Positions 1 to 8,449 of a DNA stretch of 49,200 nt are shown in pieces. Each line of letters begins with the position of its first letter. Position 1 is the stretch's first letter. Origin of the DNA: Rhodobacterales bacterium (GTDB lineage: Bacteria > Pseudomonadota > Alphaproteobacteria > Rhodobacterales > Rhodobacteraceae); the NCBI GenBank assembly GCA_009993005.1, contig JAACUH010000087.1:1-49200 (forward strand), given 5' to 3'. Below the pieces are notes generated by a model. The model searched no databases. It was not told the DNA's origin and saw only the letters and a program-made list of their open reading frames with translations. Both the position numbers and the translations under genes were made by a program.

Positions 1-64
1 GTCTCTCCCTCCCCTGTGTCAGAGGCAACCTAACATGCCAGCGCGCGCCTGTGGTGGGCGGGGA

Positions 65-115
65 AAGAATTTTCGTACGAAAATTCTTGCAAGAGTTTTC
101 GTACGAAAACTCTTG
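65..115 (-). repeat. Double-palindrome TTCGTACGAA element, copy 1
   Basis: Two perfect palindromes lie in tandem: 65-88 (24 bp) and 90-115 (26 bp). Both are centred on TTCGTACGAA, their centres are 26 bp apart, and the junction is TTGCAA. Read in the direction of the preceding gene (minus strand, UbiK-like protein ending at 167), the pair ends in CTTTCCCCGC. The same unit recurs at 14585-14634, 14677-14726 and 39791-39841. It could form two RNA hairpins or be a DNA dyad bound by a protein. The function is unknown. Confidence 0.9.
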
Positions 116-151
116 GCCTCCGGCGGGGATATTTTTGGCCAAAAGATGAAG
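116..151 (-). repeat. Recurrent 3' intergenic motif (CCGCCGGAGGC family), copy 1
   Basis: Read on the minus strand this is CTTCATCTTTTGGCCAAAAA followed by TATCCCCGCCGGAGGC. Close relatives lie at 45638-45670 (also CTTCATCTT, AAAAATATCCCCGCCGGAGGC) and 18520-18557, and a shortened form is at 23504-23531. All four are just outside coding regions. It sits between the UbiK-like stop codon and the double palindrome at 65-115. Its role is unknown, and a 3'-end or terminator-associated function is only a guess. Confidence 0.75.
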
Positions 152-166
152 GGCGCCGTGTGACGA

Positions 167-415
167 TCAGGCGGAGGTCTTGGCTTCGAGGGCGGCAATG
201 CGGGCTTCGAGGGCGGCGTTTTCCTCGCGCGCCTTTTGCGCCATGGCGCGCACGGCGTCGAATTCCTCGCGCGTGACAAGGTCGCGGTCCGCGAGCCAGC
301 GGTCCATCAGCGATTTCATCGCCGTCTGCGCCTCGTCCCTGGCGCCCTGCGCCACGCCCATGGCGTTGGTCATCAGTTGCGACAGGTCGTCGAAAATCTT
401 GTTGCGGGTCTGCAT
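167..415 (-). CDS. UbiK-like accessory factor (BMFP/YqiC family)
   Basis: This 82-residue protein starts [20 protein letters not shown] and ends in an Ala/Glu-rich coiled coil ([16 protein letters not shown]). That pattern fits the BMFP family, which includes E. coli UbiK (YqiC). UbiK helps ubiquinone biosynthesis enzymes act and associates with membrane lipid, and these proteins trimerise through the C-terminal coiled coil. The frame is open further upstream to 499, but the start at 415 gives the family's usual N-terminus and length. It is divergent from lgt, with about 100 bp between the starts. The family is clear; the role in quinone synthesis here is inferred. Confidence 0.85.
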   Translation of the reverse strand: MQTRNKIFDDLSQLMTNAMGVAQGARDEAQTAMKSLMDRWLADRDLVTREEFDAVRAMAQKAREENAALEARIAALEAKTSA

Positions 416-519
416 GTCAGCCTCCGGTGATTGTTGTCCTTTATATGGTCCGGGTGGGGGCGCATCACAAGGCGGCTGCGACGGTTGACTTTGCCGCACC
501 CCGGCCGCAGGAAAGCGCC

Positions 520-1407
520 ATGCAAAACGGCTTGCCTTTTCCCGATATCTCGCCAGAGGTCTTTTCGATCTCGGTCCTGGGCTTCGACCTCGCGCTGCGC
601 TGGTATGCGCTGGCCTATATCGTGGGGATCATCATCGGCTGGCGGATCGCGGTGGCGGCGGTGCGGCGCGCGCCTCTTTGGGCGGGCGGGAGCGCGCCGG
701 TCAGCGCGGCGCAGCTTGACGATCTGCTGACCTGGATCATCGTCGGTGTGATCGCGGGCGGGCGGCTGGGCTATGTGCTGTTCTATCAGCCGGGTTATTA
801 CCTGTCGCATCCGCTCGAGATCCCGATCCTGTGGGAAGGCGGGATGTCGTTTCATGGCGGGTTTCTGGGCGTGGTGGTCGCGATCTATGTCTTTGCGCGC
901 CGCCAGGACATCCCGCTGGGCTCTGCGGCCGATCTGGTGGCGATTGCTGCGCCGCCGGCGATCCTCCTCGGGCGTCTGGCGAATTTCATCAATGCCGAGC
1001 TTTGGGGGCGGCCGACCAGCCTGCCCTGGGGGGTGATCTTTCCGGGAGAGGCGGCGCAAGCTTGCGGGCAGCTCGAGGGGCTTTGCGCGCGCCATCCCTC
1101 GCAGCTTTACGAGGCGGCGCTGGAGGGGGCGCTGCTGCTGGCGGTGCTCCTGTGGCTGGCGTTCCGCGCGGGGGCGCTGCGTGCGCCCTGGCGGCTGACG
1201 GGGGTATTCTTTGCGGGCTACGGGATCGCGCGCTTTGTGGTGGAGTTCCTGCGCCAGCCCGATGCGCAGTTCCAAAGCGCGGGCAACCCGCTCGGGCTTG
1301 CCTTTCACATCGGGGGCTGGGGGCTGACCATGGGGCAGACGCTCACGCTGCCGATGATCGTGGTGGGGTTGGCGCTGATCTGGCGGGCGCGGGCCGCGCA
1401 GGCGTGA
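520..1407 (+). CDS. lgt: Prolipoprotein diacylglyceryl transferase
   Basis: Lgt moves a diacylglyceryl group from phosphatidylglycerol to the lipobox cysteine of prolipoproteins in the inner membrane, the first step of lipoprotein maturation. The 295-residue product has several hydrophobic segments. It carries the conserved SFHGGFLG (about 110-117) and the family signature [16 protein letters not shown] (151-166), plus [10 protein letters not shown]. The open frame extends upstream to 427, but the ATG at 520 gives the normal N-terminus. The stop codon overlaps the GTG of the next gene, so lgt, midA and pgeF probably form one operon. lnt, the last enzyme of this pathway, lies at the far end of the window. 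Confidence 0.97.
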   Translation: MQNGLPFPDISPEVFSISVLGFDLALRWYALAYIVGIIIGWRIAVAAVRRAPLWAGGSAPVSAAQLDDLLTWIIVGVIAGGRLGYVLFYQPGYYLSHPLEIPILWEGGMSFHGGFLGVVVAIYVFARRQDIPLGSAADLVAIAAPPAILLGRLANFINAELWGRPTSLPWGVIFPGEAAQACGQLEGLCARHPSQLYEAALEGALLLAVLLWLAFRAGALRAPWRLTGVFFAGYGIARFVVEFLRQPDAQFQSAGNPLGLAFHIGGWGLTMGQTLTLPMIVVGLALIWRARAAQA

Positions 1408-2462
1408 CGCCGCTGGGGCGGATCATCGCGGCGCGGATTGCGGCGCAGGGGCCGATGAGCCTGGCCCAATACATGGCCGACTGCCTGATGCACCCCGTGC
1501 ATGGCTACTACACCACCCGCGACCCGCTGGGCCGGGCGGGCGATTTCATCACCGCACCCGAGATCAGCCAGATGTTCGGAGAGCTGCTGGGCCTGGCGTT
1601 GGCGCAGGCCTGGCTGGATCAGGGGGCGCCCGCGCCCTTCACGCTGGCCGAGCTTGGCCCCGGGCGCGGCACGCTGATGGTGGATGCGCTGCGGGCCTGT
1701 GCGCGGATGCCGGGCTTTGTCGCCGCCGCACGGCTGCATCTGGTCGAGACCTCGCCGGTGCTGCGCGCCGCGCAGCGCGCGCGCCTGCCGGGCGCGGTCT
1801 GGCATGACAGCGTGGCGAGCCTGCCCGAGGCGCCGCTGTTCCTGATCGCCAACGAGTTCCTTGACGCCTTGCCGATCCGCCAGTTCATCCGCGACGGCGC
1901 GGGCTGGCGCGAACGGATGGTGGGGCTGGCGAACGGAGCGCTCGCCTTTGGCCTTGCCCCCGCCACTCCGGTCGCGGCGCTGGCGAACCGGCACGATGAC
2001 ACGCGCGACGGCGACCTGGTCGAGCTTTGCCCTGCCCTGCCCGCCATCACCGCCCAGATCGGCGCGCGCATCGCGCGTCATGGTGGCGCGGCGATCATCG
2101 TGGACTATGGCGACTGGGAGAGCCTGGGCGATACGCTCCAGGCCTTGCAAGGCGGCGCACGGGCCGATCCGCTCGCCGCTCCGGGTGCGGCCGATCTGAC
2201 CGCGCATGTCGATTTCGCCGCCATCGCCCGTGCCGCTGCCCCTGTGCGCCACAGCCGCCTGACACCGCAGGGCGTGTTCCTCGAACGCCTCGGGATCACG
2301 CAGCGGGCGCAGGCCCTGGCGGCCGGTCTGGGGGCTGACGCCCGCGCATCGCATGTCGCGGCGCATCGGCGCTTGACCCACCCCGAAGAAATGGGACAGC
2401 TATTCAAGGTAATCGGCCTCACCCCGCACGCAGCCGCCCCGATCCCCGGACTGGACACATGA
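1404..2462 (+). CDS. MidA/NDUFAF7-family SAM-dependent methyltransferase
   Basis: This 352-residue protein has the SAM-binding motif LGPGRGT (84-90), preceded by the family segment [15 protein letters not shown]. It belongs to the DUF185/MidA family. The mitochondrial homologue NDUFAF7 methylates an arginine of a complex I subunit during assembly; the bacterial substrate is less certain. The start is a GTG overlapping the lgt stop (GTGA), and the stop overlaps pgeF in an ATGA. Both overlaps support translational coupling. A much longer frame runs upstream through lgt but is only the third-codon shadow of that gene. The family assignment is firm and the substrate is inferred. Confidence 0.93.
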   Translation: MTPLGRIIAARIAAQGPMSLAQYMADCLMHPVHGYYTTRDPLGRAGDFITAPEISQMFGELLGLALAQAWLDQGAPAPFTLAELGPGRGTLMVDALRACARMPGFVAAARLHLVETSPVLRAAQRARLPGAVWHDSVASLPEAPLFLIANEFLDALPIRQFIRDGAGWRERMVGLANGALAFGLAPATPVAALANRHDDTRDGDLVELCPALPAITAQIGARIARHGGAAIIVDYGDWESLGDTLQALQGGARADPLAAPGAADLTAHVDFAAIARAAAPVRHSRLTPQGVFLERLGITQRAQALAAGLGADARASHVAAHRRLTHPEEMGQLFKVIGLTPHAAAPIPGLDT

Positions 2463-3214
2463 CGCTCGATATCATCACCTCTGCCGCACTCGCCCCGCTG
2501 CGCCACGGGTTCTTCGGGCGGGCGGGCGGCGCATCGTCCGGCGTGTTTGCGGGGCTCAACTGCGGGCACGGCAGTTCCGACCAGCATGAGGCGGTGCAGA
2601 TCAACCGCGCCCGCGTGGCCGCAGCGCTGGGGGTGGCGCCGAACGCGCTGATCGGGGTTCACCAGATCCATTCGGCCGATGTGGTCATTGTCAGCGACGC
2701 CACGACGCCGCGCCCGCGGGCCGATGCGCTGGTCACAGCCACGCCGGGGCTGGCGCTGTCGGTGCTCAGCGCCGATTGCCAGCCGGTGCTGCTGGCCGAT
2801 TCGCAGGCCGGCGTGATCGGTGCGGCGCATGCGGGCTGGAAGGGGACGCTGGCCGGTGTGCTCGAGGCGACCGTCGTGGCGATGGAGGGTCTGGGCGCGC
2901 AGCGGGCCCGGATCCATGCGGTCATCGGCCCGACGATCAGCCAGCGCGCCTATGAGGTCGGGCCCGAGTTCCAGGACACCGTGCTGGCCGGGGATGACAC
3001 GGCCATGCGCCATTTCGCGCAGGGCAAGGGGGACCGGATGCTCTTTGACCTGCCCGCCTTTGGCCTGTCGCGTCTGCGCGCGGCCGGGGTCGGCCATGCC
3101 GAATGGACGCGGCATTGCACCTATGGCGACCCTGACCGCTTTTTCAGCTATCGCCGGTCGGTCCATGCCCGCGAGGCCGATTATGGCCGCCTGATCGCCG
3201 CGATCGTGCTCTGA
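2459..3214 (+). CDS. pgeF: Peptidoglycan editing factor PgeF (YfiH, multicopper-oxidase-fold laccase domain)
   Basis: The 251-residue protein has the metal-site residues of the YfiH/DUF152 family: His68 and His71 in HQIHSADV, Cys107 in DCQPVLLAD and His124 in HAGWKGTL. Members were first called laccases. E. coli PgeF removes wrongly incorporated amino acids from peptidoglycan precursors, and mammalian FAMIN is a purine nucleoside enzyme, so the chemistry here could be either. The start overlaps the midA stop by four bases (ATGA). A short imperfect hairpin follows at about 3223-3239. Confidence 0.93.
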   Translation: MTLDIITSAALAPLRHGFFGRAGGASSGVFAGLNCGHGSSDQHEAVQINRARVAAALGVAPNALIGVHQIHSADVVIVSDATTPRPRADALVTATPGLALSVLSADCQPVLLADSQAGVIGAAHAGWKGTLAGVLEATVVAMEGLGAQRARIHAVIGPTISQRAYEVGPEFQDTVLAGDDTAMRHFAQGKGDRMLFDLPAFGLSRLRAAGVGHAEWTRHCTYGDPDRFFSYRRSVHAREADYGRLIAAIVL

Positions 3215-3335
3215 GGCCGACAGTGCGGGCAATCCGCACCGGACTGTCCCCGCTTTCACCCCAATCGCGCCCCACTGCCGCCCGGATCGGAGCGCATCCC
3301 TGCTGTCAGACCTCGTTCGGATTGCAAGGATCGCC

Positions 3336-3521
3336 ATGAAAACCCCGCCCCGCTGGATCAAGCCGCTCCTCGCCGAGGCCGCGGCCTGCAAGACCAAACT
3401 GCCCTGGGAACGTGGCTTGCGCCGTGCGGCCTTTGTCGTCCGCCGCACCGCAACCGCGACTGCCACCGCGTCAGCCACCGCGTCAGCCACCGGCGCACCG
3501 CGGATCGCCCGGAGCGCCTGA
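3336..3521 (+). CDS. Small hypothetical protein with Ala/Thr repeat
   Basis: This is a possible 61-residue basic protein starting MKTPPRWIKPLLAEA, with KLPWERGLRRAAFVVRR in the middle. A ribosome-binding site (AAGGA) lies seven bases before the ATG. The N-terminal half looks like a real protein and resembles small conserved Rhodobacteraceae proteins as I remember them. The C-terminal third is low complexity (TATATASATASATG) and comes from a 12-bp direct repeat (ACCGCGTCAGCC) at about 3468-3491. Function unknown. The gene may be genuine with a repeat-extended tail. Confidence 0.5.
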   Translation: MKTPPRWIKPLLAEAAACKTKLPWERGLRRAAFVVRRTATATATASATASATGAPRIARSA

Positions 3522-3959
3522 CTGTTTCCGACTGCCTCTGACTGTCTCTGACTGGCCCGCGCTGGCGCGAACTGGCCCGCGCTGGCGCGAACTGGCCCGC
3601 GCTGGCGCGCACTGGCCCTCGCTGGCCGCGCTGAGGGCGCGCTGAGGGCGCGCGGCGGCCTCGCCTCTCTTGCCCAGTCTGTCCGCGGCGCAGGCGCAGG
3701 GCCGCCCGCACCGCAATCGCATGGCGATTCTACCCGCTTGTCCGGCTTGCGGCAGCCCGCCTCCGCAGAATGTGGCAGGCTCTGGCAGGTTGCGTGGACA
3801 ATGGCGCCGCGGCCTGCCCTATTGTTGCAGCGCACCTGCGGTTGATCGCAAGAGCTTTGACAGCCCTGACCGAATTGCGACACATTTGGATCAACGAAAC
3901 GTTCCTCAGATGTTGTCGGTGGGGGCCGGCAGATGTTGTGACAACCGCAAGGTGATCGC
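3522..3959 (+). other. 438-bp gap with a minisatellite, upstream of a Hint gene
   Basis: I find no convincing gene here. The 5' part holds a 20-bp tandem repeat (listed separately) and two copies of GCGCTGAGGGC at about 3629-3650. The 3' part has a TTGACA hexamer near 3863, a 10-base direct repeat CAGATGTTGT and the palindrome GTTGTGACAAC just before the ribosome-binding site AAGGTG of the gene at 3960. Some of this could be promoter or operator sequence. Confidence 0.5.
3551..3610 (+). repeat. 20-bp tandem repeat, three units plus partial
   Basis: The unit ACTGGCCCGCGCTGGCGCGA occurs at 3551-3570 and 3571-3590. A third copy at 3591-3610 differs only in its last base, and a degenerate partial fourth copy follows to about 3628. 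It lies just 3' of the small gene ending at 3521. Confidence 0.9.
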
Positions 3960-4760
3960 ATGTCCAAGACCCCCTCCGTCGCTGCCGGCCTCGCAGCGCA
4001 CGACGCGTTACCTCCGGTCCGTATGGACCGGTTCACTCGGCCAGATGGGCGACCTCAGCGCATGATGCCTCTCATGCGCCGGGTCGAGGTCGCCCATCTG
4101 TCGCCGTCCGGCACCGATATCCGCGACTTTTCCCGTCTCGTGCCGGCCCTGCCCGCCTTTGAAGAAGCCTTTGCTGCCTTTGCGCGCGGCACGCTGATGT
4201 CCACCGACCGCGGCCTCGTCGCGGTCGAGGACCTGCTGCCGGGCGACAGGGTGCGCACCGTTGATGACGGGTTCCAGACCCTGCTGTGGCATGGGCGCAC
4301 GATGATCGTGCCGCAGGCGCAGGGCCAGGACCCGGTGATGACCCGCCTCACCCGGATCGCCGCCGACGCGCTGGGGATCGCGCGGCCGATGACCGACCTG
4401 CTGCTGGGACCGCGCGCGCGGCTCGTGCATCGCGCCCCGGGCATCCGCAAGCTGACCGGTGCCGACCTCGCGCTGGTGCCGGCGCGCGATTTCGTGGATG
4501 GCATCAACCTGATCGGCCTGACCCCGGTGGCCCCGACGCCGGTGTGCCACCTCGGCTTTGCCCGCCACCACCGTCTGGTCGCCAATGGCGTCGAGGTCGA
4601 AAGCTTCCATCCCGGCCCGATGCACGCTCTGGGCCTGCGGGGCGATCTGCTCGACCTCTACATGTCGTGCTTTCCGCATATCGCGGGGCCTGACGCCTTT
4701 GGCGCCGCGATCCTGCCGCGCCTCAGGATGGCCGATCTCGACCTCTTCGACGTGGCCTAG
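3960..4760 (+). CDS. Hint-domain (hedgehog/intein-type) protein lacking the nucleophile cysteine
   Basis: The 266-residue protein has a Hint fold from about residue 73: RGTLMSTDRGLVAVEDLLPG, then DRVRTVDDGFQTLLWHG and a late FHPGPMHALGLRG segment. Hint proteins common in Rhodobacteraceae normally begin the domain with Cys in a CFxxGT motif. Here the matching stretch is AFARGT, with Ala73 in place of Cys, so classical autoprocessing should not be possible. The first 72 residues are unassigned. The gene ends in a four-base overlap with the convergent lrp gene. An intact-Cys Hint protein lies at 8450-9496. Its biological role is unknown. Confidence 0.85.
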   Translation: MSKTPSVAAGLAAHDALPPVRMDRFTRPDGRPQRMMPLMRRVEVAHLSPSGTDIRDFSRLVPALPAFEEAFAAFARGTLMSTDRGLVAVEDLLPGDRVRTVDDGFQTLLWHGRTMIVPQAQGQDPVMTRLTRIAADALGIARPMTDLLLGPRARLVHRAPGIRKLTGADLALVPARDFVDGINLIGLTPVAPTPVCHLGFARHHRLVANGVEVESFHPGPMHALGLRGDLLDLYMSCFPHIAGPDAFGAAILPRLRMADLDLFDVA

Positions 4761-5257
4761 GGCTCACGCTTCAGCCGGTCCTCGAGCACGTCAAAGGGCA
4801 CGCCCGGTTCGTCCTTGGCGCCGCGAATCACCAGCGAGGTCTTGACGCTGGCCACATTGGGCGCCGCGGTGAGATGCTCGGTGAGGAAGTTCTGGAAGGT
4901 CCGCAGGTCGGGCGCCACACATTTGAGGATGAAATCCACCTCGCCGTTGAGCATGTGGCACTCGCGCACCAGCGGCCAGCCGATGCAGAGCGCCTCGAAG
5001 GCGGTCAGGTCGGCCTCGGCCTGCGACATCAGCCGCACCATGGCAAAGACCTGCACCTCGAACCCCATTTCGCGCGGGTCGATATCGGCATGATAGCCGC
5101 GGATATAGCCCTGCTCCTCGAGCGTGCGGACGCGGCGCAGGCAGGGCGGCGCCGAGATGCCGACGCGCTTGGCCAGTTCGACATTGGTCATGCGACCATC
5201 GGCCTGCAACTCGGCCAGGATCATCCGGTCAATGTCGTCAAGTTTCGATCCGGGCAT
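4757..5257 (-). CDS. Lrp/AsnC-family transcriptional regulator
   Basis: The 166-residue protein has an N-terminal winged HTH (KLDDIDRMILAELQADGRMT, then NVELAKRVGISAPPCLRRVR) and a C-terminal RAM effector-binding domain with the usual GEVDFILKC segment. The family senses amino acids or similar ligands and binds DNA as dimers or octamers. The start at 5257 is chosen because GGAG lies five bases upstream; the frame is open to 5305. It is divergent from trxB, and the shared intergenic region holds a perfect inverted repeat (5329-5353). It could therefore regulate itself, trxB, or both. Confidence 0.93.
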   Translation of the reverse strand: MPGSKLDDIDRMILAELQADGRMTNVELAKRVGISAPPCLRRVRTLEEQGYIRGYHADIDPREMGFEVQVFAMVRLMSQAEADLTAFEALCIGWPLVRECHMLNGEVDFILKCVAPDLRTFQNFLTEHLTAAPNVASVKTSLVIRGAKDEPGVPFDVLEDRLKREP

Positions 5258-5328
5258 AGGCACTCCGTCGGCAGGCTTGGGCGTGGATTGGTGTTGAATT
5301 GGCAAACACTACGCGAAGTCGGCATCAG

Positions 5329-5353
5329 GCGCAATATTCTTTCCTGATTGCGC
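5329..5353. promoter_or_regulatory. Inverted repeat between lrp and trxB, candidate operator
   Basis: GCGCAAT (5329-5335) and ATTGCGC (5347-5353) are perfect inverted halves around an AT-rich 11-base centre. The site lies between the divergent lrp-type regulator and trxB. Lrp/AsnC proteins usually bind loosely palindromic sites with AT-rich centres, so this is a reasonable candidate for the neighbouring regulator. That link is inferred from position only. Confidence 0.5.
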
Positions 5354-5461
5354 AACTTCCTTAACCGGTTTGCGCGTCATGTCCACCCGTTCGCGCAGGG
5401 TTTCAACTGCGCGCGCCAGTGCCTATATCCGGGATATCAGATTGCATGAAGGGCTGCCGCC

Positions 5462-6424
5462 ATGTCCACCACCCGCCATACCCGCCTTCTCATCATCGGC
5501 TCTGGCCCGGCGGGATATACCGCCGCCGTCTATGCCAGCCGCGCGATGCTGTCCCCGATCCTCGTGCAGGGGATCGAGCCCGGCGGGCAGCTCACCACCA
5601 CCACCGAGGTCGAGAACTGGCCCGGCGACACCGAGGTGCAGGGCCCCGACCTGATGGTGCGGATGGAGGGGCACGCCCGTGCGATGGGGACCGAGATCGT
5701 CAGCGACATCATCACATCGCTCGACGTCACGCAGCGCCCCTTTACCGCCAAGGGCGACAGCGGCACCACCTATACCTGCGACGCCGTGATCCTCGCCACC
5801 GGCGCGCGGGCGAAATGGCTGGGCCTGCCGTCTGAGGACAAGTTCAAGGGCTTTGGCGTGTCGGCCTGCGCGACCTGCGACGGGTTCTTCTATCGCGGCG
5901 CCGAGATCGTCGTCGTGGGCGGCGGCAATACGGCCGTCGAAGAAGCGCTGTTCTTGACCAATTTCGCGTCAAAGGTCACGCTGATCCACCGCCGCGACAC
6001 GCTGCGCGCCGAAAAGATCATGCAGGACCGGTTGTTGAAGCATCCCAAGATCGTGCCGCTCTGGCATCACGAAATCGCCGAGGTCATCGGCACAGAAAAC
6101 CCGCAGGGCGTCGAGGCCGTGCGCGCGCGCGACGTGCGCAGCGGCGCGATCACCGAGATCCCCTGCAAGGGCGTGTTCGTCGCCATCGGCCATGCGCCCG
6201 CGTCCGAACTGGTGGCGGATGTGCTCGAAACCCATCACGGCGGCTATGTGAAGGTCGAGCCGGGCACCACCCGCACCTCGATCCCCGGCGTCTTTGCGGC
6301 GGGCGATCTCACCGACCATGTCTATCGGCAGGCGGTCACGAGTGCCGGCATGGGCTGCATGGCGGCGCTGGACGCAGAGCGGTTCCTGGCCGCGCAGGAG
6401 GTCAACCTGCAGGCGGCCGAATAG
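5462..6424 (+). CDS. trxB: Thioredoxin reductase
   Basis: This cytosolic NADPH- and FAD-dependent enzyme reduces thioredoxin. The 320-residue length fits the low-molecular-weight bacterial type. Visible motifs are [13 protein letters not shown] for FAD near the N-terminus, the redox-active CATC at residues 136-139, [10 protein letters not shown] for NADPH and the C-terminal [16 protein letters not shown] motif. AAGGG lies upstream of the ATG. The divergent Lrp-family neighbour is a common partner in Rhodobacterales. Confidence 0.97.
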   Translation: MSTTRHTRLLIIGSGPAGYTAAVYASRAMLSPILVQGIEPGGQLTTTTEVENWPGDTEVQGPDLMVRMEGHARAMGTEIVSDIITSLDVTQRPFTAKGDSGTTYTCDAVILATGARAKWLGLPSEDKFKGFGVSACATCDGFFYRGAEIVVVGGGNTAVEEALFLTNFASKVTLIHRRDTLRAEKIMQDRLLKHPKIVPLWHHEIAEVIGTENPQGVEAVRARDVRSGAITEIPCKGVFVAIGHAPASELVADVLETHHGGYVKVEPGTTRTSIPGVFAAGDLTDHVYRQAVTSAGMGCMAALDAERFLAAQEVNLQAAE

Positions 6425-6545
6425 CGTCATCGGCGCCGACCGTTGTAGAAGCGTTACGCAATCACGGCATGGCTGGCCCCTTTCGATGGGCCGCCATGGC
6501 ATTTTGCTTGAATCGGGTCGCGATCGTGGTCTAGGCGCAGTCATA

Positions 6546-6597
6546 TCCCAGTCTCGTGTCCCAGTCTCGGGTCCCAGTCTCGGGTCCCAGTCTCGGG
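6546..6597 (+). repeat. 13-bp tandem repeat upstream of the sulfate-activation gene
   Basis: Four head-to-tail units of TCCCAGTCTCGGG lie at 6546-6558, 6559-6571, 6572-6584 and 6585-6597. The first has one base change. The array ends 34 bp before the ATG at 6632, so it should lie in the promoter or the 5' leader. Copy-number change could alter expression, which is speculation. Confidence 0.92.
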
Positions 6598-6631
6598 CCA
6601 AATTTTGCGCCCCGCCGAAAGTCAGAACACC

Positions 6632-8335
6632 ATGGCCTTGCCCCTCGCCCCCATTCCGGAACTCTATGTCAGCTACGACAGCGCGCAAAAGCTCAAGGTC
6701 GAGGCGGGCAACCTCGTCAGTCACGACCTGACCCCGCGCCAGATCTGCGATCTGGAACTGTTGATGAACGGCGGTTTCCACCCGCTCAAGGGGTTCCTGA
6801 CCGAGGCCGATTATGACAGCGTCGTCACCACGATGCGCACCGCCGACGGCACGCTCTGGCCGATGCCGGTGACGCTCGACGTGACCGAGGAGTTTGCCGC
6901 CAAGGTCGAGCCTGGGCAGGACATCGCCCTGCGCGACCAGGAGGGTGTGATCCTCGCCACCATGACAATCACCGACAAATGGCTGCCCAACAAGGCGCGC
7001 GAGGCCGCGATGGTCTTTGGCGCCGATGACATCGCGCATCCGGCGGTCAACTACCTGCACCACAAGGCGGGCAAGGTCTATCTGGGCGGGCCCGTCACCG
7101 GCATCCAGCAGCCGGTGCATTACGACTTCAAGGGGCGCCGCGACACGCCCAACGAATTGCGCGCCTATTTCCGCAAGATGGGCTGGAACCGCATCGTCGC
7201 CTTCCAGACCCGCAACCCGCTGCACCGCGCGCATCAGGAACTGACCTTTCGCGCCGCGCGCGAGGCGCAGGCGAACCTGCTGATCCACCCTGTCGTCGGC
7301 ATGACCAAGCCCGGCGATGTGGACCATTTCACACGGGTGCGCTGCTATGAGGCGGTGCTCGACAAATACCCGTCATCGACCACGCATCTGAGCCTGCTGA
7401 ACCTCGCCATGCGCATGGGCGGCCCGCGCGAGGCGCTGTGGCATGCGATCATCCGCAAGAACCACGGGCTGACGCATTTCATCGTCGGCCGCGACCATGC
7501 CGGTCCGGGCAAGAACTCTGCCGGTCAGGACTTCTATGACCCCTATGCCGCGCAGGAGATGGTCCGCGCGCATGAGGCCGAAATCGGGATCGAGATGGTC
7601 GATTTCAAGCAGATGGTCTATGTGCAGGAAAAGGCACAGTATTTCCCGATTGACGAAGTGCCTGCGGGTGCGACTGTGCTCGATATCTCCGGCACCGAAC
7701 TGCGCCGCCGCCTGCGCGAAGGCATCGACATCCCCGACTGGTTCTCCTTCCCCGAGGTCGTCACACAACTGCGCCGCACCTCGCCCGAGCGGTCCAAGCA
7801 GGGCTTTACCGTGTTCTTCACCGGCTTTTCCGGGTCCGGCAAATCCACCATCGCCAATGCGCTGATGGTCAAGCTGATGGAGATGGGCGGCCGCCCGGTG
7901 ACGCTGCTCGACGGTGATCTGGTGCGCAAGAACCTGTCGTCGGAACTGGGCTTTTCCAAGGAACACCGCGACCTCAACATCCGCCGCATCGGCTATGTCG
8001 CGTCAGAAATCACCAAGAACGGCGGCATCGCGATCTGCGCGCCGATCGCGCCCTATGCGGCCACGCGCCGCGCCGTGCGCGAGGATGTGGAGCAGTTCGG
8101 CGCCTTTATCGAGGTGCATGTGGCGACCAGCATCGAGGAATGCGAACGCCGCGACCGCAAGGGGCTCTACAAGCTCGCGCGCGAAGGCAAGATCAAGGAA
8201 TTCACTGGTATTTCAGACCCCTATGACGTGCCCGAGAGCCCCGAACTGCGGCTCGACACCGAACAGGTGCTGGTCGATCACTGCGCGCATCAGGTGATCC
8301 TGAAGCTCGAGAGCATGGGCCTCATCAAGGCCTGA
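6632..8335 (+). CDS. Bifunctional sulfate adenylyltransferase / adenylylsulfate kinase
   Basis: This fused 567-residue enzyme makes APS from sulfate and ATP and then phosphorylates it to PAPS. The first ~390 residues are ATP sulfurylase, with a PUA-like N-terminal domain and the signature QTRNPLHRAH (192-201). The rest is an APS kinase with the P-loop GFSGSGKS (398-405) and the family segments LDGDLVRKNLSSELGFSKEHRD and APIAPYAATRR. The order (sulfurylase then kinase) is unlike CysN-CysC fusions. The ATG at 6632 gives the normal N-terminus even though the frame is open to 6605. No sulfate-reduction genes are adjacent. Confidence 0.96.
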   Translation: MALPLAPIPELYVSYDSAQKLKVEAGNLVSHDLTPRQICDLELLMNGGFHPLKGFLTEADYDSVVTTMRTADGTLWPMPVTLDVTEEFAAKVEPGQDIALRDQEGVILATMTITDKWLPNKAREAAMVFGADDIAHPAVNYLHHKAGKVYLGGPVTGIQQPVHYDFKGRRDTPNELRAYFRKMGWNRIVAFQTRNPLHRAHQELTFRAAREAQANLLIHPVVGMTKPGDVDHFTRVRCYEAVLDKYPSSTTHLSLLNLAMRMGGPREALWHAIIRKNHGLTHFIVGRDHAGPGKNSAGQDFYDPYAAQEMVRAHEAEIGIEMVDFKQMVYVQEKAQYFPIDEVPAGATVLDISGTELRRRLREGIDIPDWFSFPEVVTQLRRTSPERSKQGFTVFFTGFSGSGKSTIANALMVKLMEMGGRPVTLLDGDLVRKNLSSELGFSKEHRDLNIRRIGYVASEITKNGGIAICAPIAPYAATRRAVREDVEQFGAFIEVHVATSIEECERRDRKGLYKLAREGKIKEFTGISDPYDVPESPELRLDTEQVLVDHCAHQVILKLESMGLIKA

Positions 8336-8353
8336 ACGGGCCCGACCACAGGC

Positions 8354-8380
8354 AGTGCCGCCCCCTCTGCGGGCGGCGCT
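8354..8380 (+). terminator. Hairpin after the sulfate-activation gene
   Basis: AGTGCCGCCC and GGGCGGCGCT pair in a 10-bp stem (one G-T pair) around a seven-base loop, starting 18 bases after the stop codon. Only a short T stretch follows, so it is a weak or factor-assisted terminator at best. Confidence 0.45.
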
Positions 8381-8449
8381 GGCGCATTTACCCAGACCTA
8401 ACCCGAATCGTCCATCATGCCTCATCAGCATCATGGGACGGGCAGGATC

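Noticed and set aside
831..1403. N-terminal extension of the midA frame back through lgt
   Set aside because: It lies in another frame of lgt, which has clear Lgt motifs. midA has a GTG start coupled to the lgt stop.
2105..4036. 643-residue minus-strand open frame
   Set aside because: Antisense to midA, pgeF and the gap. It is Arg/Ala-rich, has no family features and is typical of GC-rich shadow frames.
5359..5366. TTAACC as a CtrA binding site between lrp and trxB
   Set aside because: A single half site is too short to support; no second TTAA half is at the right spacing.
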